64,000 nucleotides of DNA from Pedobacter sp. L105 (GTDB lineage Bacteria > Bacteroidota > Bacteroidia > Sphingobacteriales > Sphingobacteriaceae): contig NZ_LMUP01000008.1 of the NCBI RefSeq assembly GCF_009765875.1, positions 1-64,000 on the forward strand. The letters are read 5' to 3'. The notes beneath the pieces are model-generated. The model was not told where the DNA came from and made no database searches. It was given only the letters and a program-made list of their open reading frames with translations. Positions within the stretch are counted from its first letter, which is position 1. Every line of letters starts with the position of its first letter. Shown here piece by piece: positions 43,810 through 51,267 of the stretch. Position numbers and translations under genes: made by a program.

Positions 43810-44688
43810 ATGAATTCAAGAAGAACTTTTATAAAACAAGCCGGTCTTGCCGCAGCAGGGGCATTGATCTTACCATCACTGGCTTCCGCAGCAGCTCCTT
43901 CAAAAACTGTTGGTTTGCAGCTTTATTCACTGAGAGAACAATTGCCAAAAGACCTGCGTGGTACAATTGCAAAGGTTGCCCAGGCAGGATACAAACAGGT
44001 AGAAACTTTCGGCTATTCAGTGAAAGACAATTATTGGGGCATGGACCCTAAAAATTTCAATAATTTATTGATAGAGAATGGCCTTACCGCAATAAGCGGG
44101 CATTATGGCATGGATAAGTTTCTGACTGACGGAAATTCGGAAGAATTGAAAACCTATATTCAGGCAGCAAACAGCATCGGCAGTGAGTATATTGTTGTTC
44201 CTTATATTGGTGAAAACTTAAGAAAAGACCAGGATGGCTGGAAAAAAGTTTCCGCAAGACTAAACGAAGCTGGAGAGATCTGTAAAGCAGGCGGTATAAA
44301 ACTGGGGTACCACAACCATAACTTTGAGTTTGTGAAGTATGGTGATATAACGGGTTATGATATCATGCTGAAAGAAACCGATCCAAAACTCGTAGCTTTC
44401 GAAATGGACCTTTATTGGGTAGTTAGATCAGGAAATGATCCTTTAAAATTATTCACTGCCTATCCTGGACGTTTCCCTATGTGGCATGTAAAAGATATGG
44501 ACAAGGCTGACAACACTATCAATACCGAAGTAGGCAACGGAACAATAGACTTTAAAGCAATCTATAAACATGCTAAGCTGGCCGGACTAAAACGTTTAAT
44601 AGTAGAGCAGGAAAATTACTCCAGTGGTATGGATCCCTTTGTGAGTATCAAACAAAGCGCTGATTATATCAAAAAAGAAATCTTGTAA
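43810..44688 (+). CDS. Sugar phosphate isomerase/epimerase-like TIM barrel, Tat-exported
   Basis: 292 aa from the ATG at 43810; a GTG at 43789 inside the previous gene would add seven residues before the Tat signal SRRTFIKQAGLAAAGALILP and is less likely. Barrel motifs: VGLQLYSLREQLPKDLRGTI, VETFGYS, IKLGYHNHNFEFVKYGD, FEMDLYWVVRSG, MWHVKDMDK, VGNGTIDFKAIYKHA, LIVEQENY, with metal ligands of the xylose isomerase-like type. Last gene of the run. Probably isomerises or epimerises keto-sugars in the periplasm. Confidence 0.85.
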   Translation: MNSRRTFIKQAGLAAAGALILPSLASAAAPSKTVGLQLYSLREQLPKDLRGTIAKVAQAGYKQVETFGYSVKDNYWGMDPKNFNNLLIENGLTAISGHYGMDKFLTDGNSEELKTYIQAANSIGSEYIVVPYIGENLRKDQDGWKKVSARLNEAGEICKAGGIKLGYHNHNFEFVKYGDITGYDIMLKETDPKLVAFEMDLYWVVRSGNDPLKLFTAYPGRFPMWHVKDMDKADNTINTEVGNGTIDFKAIYKHAKLAGLKRLIVEQENYSSGMDPFVSIKQSADYIKKEIL

Positions 44689-44696
44689 AAACCTTC

Positions 44697-44729
44697 AACC
44701 GGCAGGCTATTTCTTTTAACCTGCCGGTT
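44697..44729 (+). terminator. Hairpin closing the ten-gene run
   Basis: AACCGGCAGG (44697-44706) and CCTGCCGGTT (44720-44729) form a perfect 10-bp stem. Only a weak T-tract follows. Confidence 0.65.
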
Positions 44730-44804
44730 AATATCATTCCTGTAACGCTTTCCTCCCGGAACCCCGCTCTTGTTACACTGTCATAATTAGACTTTTAAAA
44801 CGCA

Positions 44805-44826
44805 TTTTAGTCAAAACTGACTAAAA
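44805..44826. promoter_or_regulatory. Palindrome upstream of asd (candidate operator)
   Basis: TTTTAGTC (44805-44812) and GACTAAAA (44819-44826), perfect arms with a 6-nt spacer. A near-consensus -7 box CATATTTG (44844-44851) lies 18 bp downstream, so the palindrome overlaps the -33 region and could be a repressor site. Confidence 0.4.
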
Positions 44827-44866
44827 AAACGCAAAGTTTTTCCCATATTTGGAATTGATATTAGTT

Positions 44867-44921
44867 GAAACCCCATCATCAGCCATGGCTTATCCATAAT
44901 AGCACCGTTGATGATAGTTTC
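44867..44921 (+). promoter_or_regulatory. Leader hairpin shared with the DUF1735 gene, copy B
   Basis: Left arm 44867-44883 (GAAACCCCATCATCAGC) pairs with 44907-44921 (GTTGATGATAGTTTC), with a 2-nt bulge, one mismatch and one G-U. CATATCCATTAAA follows and the ATG is 28 nt after the arm. It matches the element at 10418-10474 in arms, flank and distance to the start codon. Confidence 0.5.
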
Positions 44922-44949
44922 ATATCCATTAAACAACAATATATAAAAC

Positions 44950-45942
44950 ATGAAAATCGCAGTTGTAGGTGCTACTGGTTTAGTAGGCACTGTAATGTTA
45001 AAAGTACTGGAAGAACGTAATTTCCCGCTAACCGAATTAATTCCGGTGGCTTCAGAAAAAAGTGTAGGTAAAGAAATCACTTTTAAGGGTAAGCAGTTCA
45101 AGGTGGTTAACATGGAAACTGCAATTGCTATGAGACCGGATATTGCTTTATTTTCGGCCGGAGGAAGTACTTCTTTAAAATATGCCCCGCTTTTTGCCGA
45201 AGCTGGCACCACAGTAATAGACAATTCATCCGCATGGCGTATGGATCCCTCTAAGAAACTGATCGTACCGGAAGTAAATGCCTATGTTTTATCTATAGAT
45301 GATAAGATCATTGCCAATCCTAATTGTTCTACTATACAAATGGTAGTGGCTTTAAAACCATTACATGATAAATACAGGATCAAACGCGTAGTTGTTTCTA
45401 CTTACCAGTCCGTTACCGGTACAGGTGTTAAAGCTGTGGAGCAAATGATGAATGAACGTAAAGGTATACTGGATGGCCCTATGGCCTATCCATACCAGAT
45501 TGATCTGAATGTAATTCCACAAATTGACGTTTTCGAGAGTAACGGTTATACCAAGGAAGAGATGAAGATGATTAAGGAAACCCGGAAAATCATGGGCGAC
45601 GAGAGCATCCGCGTTACAGCGACTACAGTACGTATCCCGGTAATGGGCGGCCACTCGGAATCAGTAAACATTGAATTTGAAAATGATTTTGATGTTGCTG
45701 ATGTAAAAGCTTTAATGGCCAGTACCCCTGGTATTATTCTGGAAGATGACATCGATAACCTTAAATATCCAATGCCTAAAGATGCACATGAAAAAGATGA
45801 AGTATTTGTAGGCAGGATCAGAAGAGATGAATCGATGCCAAATACCCTGAATATGTGGATCGTAGCAGATAACCTGCGTAAAGGTGCAGCAACAAATGCA
45901 GTACAGATTGCAGAGTTTCTGGTTAAAAAAGAACTGATTTAA
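44950..45942 (+). CDS. asd: Aspartate-semialdehyde dehydrogenase
   Basis: 330 aa. Reduces aspartyl phosphate to aspartate semialdehyde, the branch point to lysine/diaminopimelate, threonine and methionine; cytoplasmic and NADPH-dependent. NADP motif AVVGATGLVGTVMLKVLEER at the N-terminus, ALFSAGGSTS, catalytic Cys126 in ANPNCSTIQM, QSVTGTGVKAVEQM, and the active-site His in VMGGHSESVN. Length is normal. It has its own leader with hairpin and candidate operator, and a strong terminator after it, so it is monocistronic. Confidence 0.95.
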   Translation: MKIAVVGATGLVGTVMLKVLEERNFPLTELIPVASEKSVGKEITFKGKQFKVVNMETAIAMRPDIALFSAGGSTSLKYAPLFAEAGTTVIDNSSAWRMDPSKKLIVPEVNAYVLSIDDKIIANPNCSTIQMVVALKPLHDKYRIKRVVVSTYQSVTGTGVKAVEQMMNERKGILDGPMAYPYQIDLNVIPQIDVFESNGYTKEEMKMIKETRKIMGDESIRVTATTVRIPVMGGHSESVNIEFENDFDVADVKALMASTPGIILEDDIDNLKYPMPKDAHEKDEVFVGRIRRDESMPNTLNMWIVADNLRKGAATNAVQIAEFLVKKELI

Positions 45943-45960
45943 AAATATAACTTGATATAG

Positions 45961-46006
45961 ATGTGGCGTTATTGTAGGTTTTACCTATGATAACGCCACA
46001 TTTTTT
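45961..46006 (+). terminator. Terminator after asd
   Basis: ATGTGGCGTTAT (45961-45972) pairs with ATAACGCCACAT (45990-46001), and the stem continues inward as TAGGT/ACCTA (45975-45979 with 45983-45987), then six T. Confidence 0.92.
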
Positions 46007-46026
46007 GTAACCCGATTTATCATTAC

Positions 46027-47421
46027 ATGAAAAAATTCTTCGTTTTCATTTTCCTTCTTTCCTGCCACCTTTCTTATGCACAGGCTCCGGTACAAAGGCT
46101 GGTTTCCTCCTTCGACAGGTTGCTGGGAGACGAGCAGGCAAAATATGCAGTTACTTCGATCTGTGTTCTGGATGCAAAAACAGGGAAACAGCTATTTGGA
46201 AAAAACGAAAATACCGGCTTGGCTACCGCTTCAACCTTGAAAACCATCACCGCGGTTACTGCCTTTTCCCTTTTGGGTAAAGATTTCCATTACCAGACTA
46301 TTGTAGGGTATAGCGGAAGTATAGGCAGTGATGGCATTCTTAAAGGTGACGTGATCATTAGCGGCGGCGGCGATCCTACACTAGGTTCATGGCGTTATGA
46401 AAGCAGTAAAGAAGGATTGATTTTAAATCAATGGGTTACTGCAATTAAAGCCGCTGGTATAAAGAAAATTGAAGGCAGAGTAATTGGCGATGATCATCTA
46501 TGGGGAGCACAAAGTACGCCTGACGGATGGACATGGCAGGATATGGGGAATTATTTTGGCGCCGGACCATCAGCGTTGACCTGGAGAGAAAATCAGTTCA
46601 GCATTAAGCTGCGTGCAGGCAATAGCGTTTCTGTAATCAAAACAGTACCTGTTATGCCCTATCTTACGATTGTTAATGAATTAAAATCTGGTTCTGCCGG
46701 CAGCGGCGATAATGCCTACGCTTATGTATCTCCCCTGGGTAATATTGCTTATCTGAGAGGAAGCTGGGCAACAGACATACAAAAAGCAGGCATCGCGGTA
46801 GCACTGCCAGATCCGGCTTTCGAAGCCGCTTTCCGTTTACAGGATACCCTGGAAAAAGCAGGCATTAGCATCAGTGCCACTCCCACAACTTCAAGGCAGC
46901 TATCAGCTGCTAAACTGCCGGTACCGGAAATACAGCAAAAGTTAAGTACGGTAACCTCCCCTTCCCTAAGTGAGATCATTTACTGGATGAATAAAAAGAG
47001 TATCAATTTATATGCAGAGCACTTGTTAAAAACAATTGCCTGGAAATCGGGCGTGGCAGCTACCACAAGTAATGGTGCCAATGCTGAGATCAATTATTGG
47101 GCGGCAAAAGGTATAGATAAACATGCAATGAACATTATTGATGGAAGCGGACTTTCACCAGCTACCAGGGTTACCACCTATGCGATGGCCAGCATCCTTT
47201 TTCAGGCACAACATGAAGACTGGTTCAGTGATTTTTACAATTCCCTGCCAGAACACAACGGAATGAGATTAAAAAGCGGTACTATTAACGATGTGTCTGC
47301 CTTCGCGGGTTATTATACAGCAGATAATGGAAGTAAATATATCATCGTGATCAATATTAACAATTATTCTGGCGACAAAATCAATCCAAAGTTGTTTCGC
47401 GTGCTTGATGCGCTGAAATAA
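46027..47421 (+). CDS. dacB: D-alanyl-D-alanine carboxypeptidase/endopeptidase, PBP4 (DacB) family
   Basis: 464 aa with signal peptide (FVFIFLLSCHLSYA). Class C penicillin-binding protein acting on peptidoglycan side chains in the periplasm. Catalytic motifs: SxxK at Ser69-Lys72 (TASTLKTITA), a Ser-x-Asn-type motif in NKKSINLYAEHLLKT, and KSG at 416-418 (MRLKSGTINDVSAFAGY). The long insert after the first motif (YQTIVGYSGSIGSDGILKGD, ISGGGDPTLGS) is typical of PBP4. Separated by a terminator from asd and by 91 bp from the hexosaminidase gene. Confidence 0.92.
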   Translation: MKKFFVFIFLLSCHLSYAQAPVQRLVSSFDRLLGDEQAKYAVTSICVLDAKTGKQLFGKNENTGLATASTLKTITAVTAFSLLGKDFHYQTIVGYSGSIGSDGILKGDVIISGGGDPTLGSWRYESSKEGLILNQWVTAIKAAGIKKIEGRVIGDDHLWGAQSTPDGWTWQDMGNYFGAGPSALTWRENQFSIKLRAGNSVSVIKTVPVMPYLTIVNELKSGSAGSGDNAYAYVSPLGNIAYLRGSWATDIQKAGIAVALPDPAFEAAFRLQDTLEKAGISISATPTTSRQLSAAKLPVPEIQQKLSTVTSPSLSEIIYWMNKKSINLYAEHLLKTIAWKSGVAATTSNGANAEINYWAAKGIDKHAMNIIDGSGLSPATRVTTYAMASILFQAQHEDWFSDFYNSLPEHNGMRLKSGTINDVSAFAGYYTADNGSKYIIVININNYSGDKINPKLFRVLDALK

Positions 47422-47442
47422 ACTTAAAAAGAACACAAGAAT

Positions 47443-47470
47443 TTGTGTTTAATTACAAATTACTAAATTG
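47443..47470 (+). promoter_or_regulatory. Promoter of the GH20 gene
   Basis: TTG (47443-47445), 18 nt, then TAAATTG (47464-47470), close to the TTG/TAnnTTTG consensus and 43 bp before the ATG at 47513. Confidence 0.45.
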
Positions 47471-47512
47471 CAACATTATACCTGCCTAAATAGCAAAACC
47501 CTTTTTTATTTT

Positions 47513-49480
47513 ATGAATAAATTCGTACCTTTTATATGCTGTTTTCTTTTTTACACTAACACATATAGTCAACAAATGGGATCTGGGAATGCCAATTCTT
47601 CTGTAACGGATAGTAGCGCGGCTTTTAGCAACAGGCCCCCTGAATTTGCTATTATTCCTGAACCGGTATCATTGATGAAAACCAGCGGTTCTTATATCCT
47701 GCCAGATAATGTACTGATCCTTGCTTCAGCAGATATGAAGCAGGTGGTTGATTATTTGCAGGAAAAAATATCTGTTTCAACCGGCAAATTTATCTCTGCC
47801 TATGGTAATACTCCTGCTGCGGGAATGATTAAACTGATCCTTAATTCTAAGGCTAATCCCGCAATTGGAAATGAAGGTTACCAGCTTTCGGTAACCCCGG
47901 CGGTCATCACCATCAGAGCCAACAAAATGTCTGGGCTTTTTTATGGGGTGCAGACCTTACTGCAATTGTTTCCAAAAGAGATCGAATCAACTGAACTGGT
48001 AAAAGACATCGATTGGAAAATACCATGCGTGGAGATCACGGATTACCCTCGTGTAGCCTGGAGGGGGTTAATGTTTGACGTAGCACGTCACTTTTTTACC
48101 AAACAGGAAGTAAAACAATACATTGACGGCATGGTGCGCTATAAATATAATATACTGCATTTGCACCTTACCGATGATGAAGGATGGAGAATAGAAATAA
48201 AAGGTTTACCAAAACTAACCGAAGTAGGTGCCTGGAATGTTAAAAAAACTGGTGAATTTGGTTACTTCAGCACTCCGGGACCCGATGAGCCGCGTACCTA
48301 CGGCGGCTTTTATACACAGGACGATATCCGGGAGCTGGTTAAATACGCAAAGGACAGATTTGTAGATATCCTTCCTGAAATAGATGTTCCGGGCCATAGT
48401 TTAGCAGTGATCGCTTCTTACCCTGAGTTGTCCTGCACACCAGGAGCAGAAAATTACCGGGTACGTTCCGGAGAAAAAATCATGGACTGGTCGCACGGGG
48501 CCCCTCCCATTGCCATGGTAGACAATACACTTTGCCCGGCTAGTGAAAAGGTGTACAGCTTTCTGGATACCGTTATCACACAAGTTGCCGCCTTATTCCC
48601 TTTTGAATATATCCATATGGGCGGCGATGAAGCCCCAGAAAATTTCTGGCAGAAAAGTGATGCCGTTAAAGCTTTGATGCAACGGGAAAAACTGACAGAT
48701 ATGCACCAGGTACAAGGATATTTTGAAAAAAGGGTGTTGCAGATCGTAGAATCAAAAGGCAAGAAGTTCATGGGCTGGGATGAGATCTTAAACGGCGACA
48801 TTCCTACAAGTGCAGCGATTATGAGCTGGAGAAGCAGTAATTTCGGGATCGACGCATCCCGTGAAAAACATGAAGTAGTGATGACCCCTCAGACTAACGT
48901 TTACCTGGACCTGATGCAGGGCGATCCTGTTACCGAACCTAAAGTTTACAATACTGTATTGCTGGGCAAAGCATATGAATTTGATCCTATACCTGCTGGT
49001 GCAGACCCTAAATACATCAAGGGCGGACAGGCCAACTTATGGACAGAGCAGGTTTACAATATACGCCAGGCAGAATATATGACCTGGCCAAGAGGTTTTG
49101 CCATTGCTGAAGACTTATGGTCGCCTAAAGAAAAGAAAAACTGGACGAACTTTATTGGTAAAATGGAGTTACACTTTAAACGTCTGGAACAGGCAGAAAT
49201 AAAGTATGCACCAAGTGTGTATGACCCCATGTTTAAAGCAAGCAGGGCTGCCGACAGGCAGCTGATGGTTGAACTAACTACACAAATTGACGGCCTGGAT
49301 ATTTATTACAGTTTTGACAATTCCTTCCCGGATAGATTTTACCCTAAGTACACGGATAAACTGGCAGTTCCTAAGGATGCCAGCCAGATGCGTGTCATTA
49401 CTTATAGAGGTAAGAATCCAATCGGAAGAATGATCACCATTTCTGTTGATGAACTGAACAGAAGAGCAGGAAAAAGATAA
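47513..49480 (+). CDS. Beta-N-acetylhexosaminidase, glycoside hydrolase family 20
   Basis: 655 aa from the ATG at 47513, which begins the signal peptide (FVPFICCFLFYTNTYSQ); the TTG at 47468 lies in the promoter. GH20b domain (about 45-165: EFAIIPEPVSLMKTSGSYIL) and catalytic TIM barrel (about 170-520: WRGLMFDVARHFFTKQEVKQ, HLHLTDDEGWRIEIKGLPKL). Catalytic pair Asp372-Glu373 in HMGGDEAPENFW, substrate-assisted mechanism; MGWDEIL and LWTEQV complete the site. It removes terminal GlcNAc/GalNAc from chitin, glycans or peptidoglycan fragments. A C-terminal beta domain (about 570-640) follows. Confidence 0.93.
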   Translation: MNKFVPFICCFLFYTNTYSQQMGSGNANSSVTDSSAAFSNRPPEFAIIPEPVSLMKTSGSYILPDNVLILASADMKQVVDYLQEKISVSTGKFISAYGNTPAAGMIKLILNSKANPAIGNEGYQLSVTPAVITIRANKMSGLFYGVQTLLQLFPKEIESTELVKDIDWKIPCVEITDYPRVAWRGLMFDVARHFFTKQEVKQYIDGMVRYKYNILHLHLTDDEGWRIEIKGLPKLTEVGAWNVKKTGEFGYFSTPGPDEPRTYGGFYTQDDIRELVKYAKDRFVDILPEIDVPGHSLAVIASYPELSCTPGAENYRVRSGEKIMDWSHGAPPIAMVDNTLCPASEKVYSFLDTVITQVAALFPFEYIHMGGDEAPENFWQKSDAVKALMQREKLTDMHQVQGYFEKRVLQIVESKGKKFMGWDEILNGDIPTSAAIMSWRSSNFGIDASREKHEVVMTPQTNVYLDLMQGDPVTEPKVYNTVLLGKAYEFDPIPAGADPKYIKGGQANLWTEQVYNIRQAEYMTWPRGFAIAEDLWSPKEKKNWTNFIGKMELHFKRLEQAEIKYAPSVYDPMFKASRAADRQLMVELTTQIDGLDIYYSFDNSFPDRFYPKYTDKLAVPKDASQMRVITYRGKNPIGRMITISVDELNRRAGKR

Positions 49481-49484
49481 GCCA

Positions 49485-50294
49485 TTGAGATACTTTGTTC
49501 ATATCAGCTATAACGGCCTTTCATATAATGGCTGGCAGCGACAACCCAATGTAATGAACGTACAGGGAGTGATAGAAAAAGGATTGAGTTCTATTTTTAA
49601 AACCTCTGTGGCCATCAATGGTTGCGGAAGGACAGATGCACAGGTTCACGCCAGTCAGTTCTTCTTCCATATGGACCTGGAACAGGAGTGGGATTTTGAT
49701 TTGGTTTTCAGGCTCAATAAGCTGCTGCCGATGAATATCGCTGTATATGATATTATCCCTATGGAAGGCACCCCACATGCAAGGTTTGATGCTGTACAGC
49801 GTTCATACGACTATTTCCTGCATACCTATAAAGATCCTTTCCTCAATGGACTAAGCTCCTTTTACCTGCTGAAAGATCTTAAGCTGGAAAATATGAAAGC
49901 CGCGGTGGCGTTATTGCCCCTATACAAGGATTATCGTGCTTTTTGCACCCATCCGGATAAATATGAGCATACCTTGTGTTATGTACGTTCTGCCAGCTTG
50001 ATGGTGGATGCAAAAGAAGAAAAACTAAGGTTTCAGATTTCGTCTAATCGTTTCCTTGGAAAAATGATCCGTATTTTGATGGGACAGTTGTTAAAGATTG
50101 GCCAGGGTGAACTGAGTGTAGAAGAATTTGAGGGCCATCTGATCAGCAGACAGACCCCTGCCCTGATTACCCCTGCCCATCCACAGGGATTGTATCTTTC
50201 GAAGGTTACTTACCCCTATCTCAATTTGCCGCCAAGGGTAGATTTTTCTGCTGTGCTTCAGAAGCAGGCCGATAGTAACTGGATCAGTTATTAG
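49485..50294 (+). CDS. truA: tRNA pseudouridine synthase A
   Basis: 269 aa. Makes pseudouridine at positions 38-40 of the tRNA anticodon arm. The start is TTG, 4 bp after the GH20 stop; it is supported because the family's N-terminus RYFVHISYNGLSYNGWQRQP begins right there. Catalytic Asp51 in NGCGRTDAQVHA, then MNIAVYDI, HARFDAVQRSYDYFL, YKDYRAFCTH and RFLGKMIRILMGQLLKIGQG. Length normal. Its translation may be coupled to GH20, although the functions are unrelated. Confidence 0.93.
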   Translation: MRYFVHISYNGLSYNGWQRQPNVMNVQGVIEKGLSSIFKTSVAINGCGRTDAQVHASQFFFHMDLEQEWDFDLVFRLNKLLPMNIAVYDIIPMEGTPHARFDAVQRSYDYFLHTYKDPFLNGLSSFYLLKDLKLENMKAAVALLPLYKDYRAFCTHPDKYEHTLCYVRSASLMVDAKEEKLRFQISSNRFLGKMIRILMGQLLKIGQGELSVEEFEGHLISRQTPALITPAHPQGLYLSKVTYPYLNLPPRVDFSAVLQKQADSNWISY

Positions 50295-50336
50295 CTTTAT
50301 TGACGCTCAGGTGAGATTATCGCTATCCGAATTGAG

Positions 50337-50344
50337 TAATTTTG
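50337..50344 (+). promoter_or_regulatory. -7 box upstream of the thioesterase gene
   Basis: TAATTTTG matches TAnnTTTG, 17 bp before the ATG. No -33 TTG at the usual spacing. Confidence 0.4.
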
Positions 50345-50361
50345 GAGCAAATTAATAAACG

Positions 50362-50760
50362 ATGAATTTCCACACCAGAAAATGGATAAAACCTGAAGAT
50401 TTAAATCCAAACGGGAGCTTATTTGGAGGCAGTTTACTTAGATGGATAGATGAAGAAGCGGCAATTTATGCCATCGTGCAGTTGGGTAATCCCCTGGTAG
50501 TTACCAAATATATCTCAGAGATCAACTTTGTAAGTTCTGCCAAACAGGGGGATATTATTGAGATGGGCATTACTGCCATTGCATTTGGGAATACCTCTAT
50601 TACGATGCGCTCTGAAGTCCGCAATAAGATCACCAGGAAAAGCATCCTGACCATCGATAAAATGGTGTTTGTAAATGTTGATGAATACGGAATACCTGTA
50701 CCTCACGGCAGAACGCAGATCAAATTTATTGAAGAGCAGTTCGCTGCAGAAGATAACTAA
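50362..50760 (+). CDS. Acyl-CoA thioesterase, hotdog fold (YciA-like)
   Basis: 132 aa. N-terminal PNGSLFGGSLLRWIDEEAAI is the thioesterase signature, with an acidic pair in the usual place of the catalytic Asp; later VTKYISEINFVSSAKQGDII and FVNVDEYGIPVPHG. Cytoplasmic hydrolase of acyl-CoA; chain specificity not readable. The stop overlaps the end of the convergent shikimate kinase gene by 4 bp, so no terminator lies between them. Confidence 0.87.
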   Translation: MNFHTRKWIKPEDLNPNGSLFGGSLLRWIDEEAAIYAIVQLGNPLVVTKYISEINFVSSAKQGDIIEMGITAIAFGNTSITMRSEVRNKITRKSILTIDKMVFVNVDEYGIPVPHGRTQIKFIEEQFAAEDN

Positions 50761-51263
50761 CCTCTGGCCAAAAGCTCTGCACGGATAATATCAGCTGTCA
50801 AATTCACCCCGTTGAGGGTAATGGTAGCTTGATGATAAAAGCCCTCGCGTTCTTCCAGCTTGTTGTGAATAAAATGCACCAGGCTTTCTTCTGAGAGGCT
50901 GCTCAGCAACGGGCGTTTAGCAATTCCTTTTTCCAGTCTTTTTGCCAGTGCCAGCGGAGACATTTCAATATAAACTGAAGTACCGTTTTTGTTGATCCAG
51001 TCCATATTATCAAAATAACATGGTGTACCGCCACCGGTAGCAATTACGCAATTTTTGGGATAGTCAAACCCCTTGAGCGTATCACTTTCCAATTTTCTGA
51101 ATACCTCTTCTCCGTTAACAGCAAAATAATCAGCCACTGAGCCGCCGGTTATCACTTCAATCTGGTGATCCAGATCAATCAGATCATAGCCCAGCTTTGT
51201 TGCCAGCTTTCTTCCCAGCGTACTCTTGCCGCATCCCATAAAACCAATCAGAAATATCTTCAT
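50757..51263 (-). CDS. aroK: Shikimate kinase
   Basis: 168 aa. Phosphorylates shikimate at O3 with ATP in the aromatic amino acid pathway. Walker A IGFMGCGKSTLGRKLA (residues 6-21), shikimate-binding LIDLDHQIE, GEEVFRKLESDTL, and VIATGGGTPCYFD, then AKRLEKGIAKRPLL with lid Arg. Last gene of a four-gene minus-strand group that starts with the DUF1599 gene; 4 bp after the permease gene. Confidence 0.93.
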   Translation of the reverse strand: MKIFLIGFMGCGKSTLGRKLATKLGYDLIDLDHQIEVITGGSVADYFAVNGEEVFRKLESDTLKGFDYPKNCVIATGGGTPCYFDNMDWINKNGTSVYIEMSPLALAKRLEKGIAKRPLLSSLSEESLVHFIHNKLEEREGFYHQATITLNGVNLTADIIRAELLARG

Positions 51264-51267
51264 TATA

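Noticed and set aside
44852..44949. Lysine riboswitch before asd
   Set aside because: The leader is too short (about 95 nt) and has a single hairpin, not the five-stem lysine aptamer; the shared hairpin is also found before an unrelated gene.
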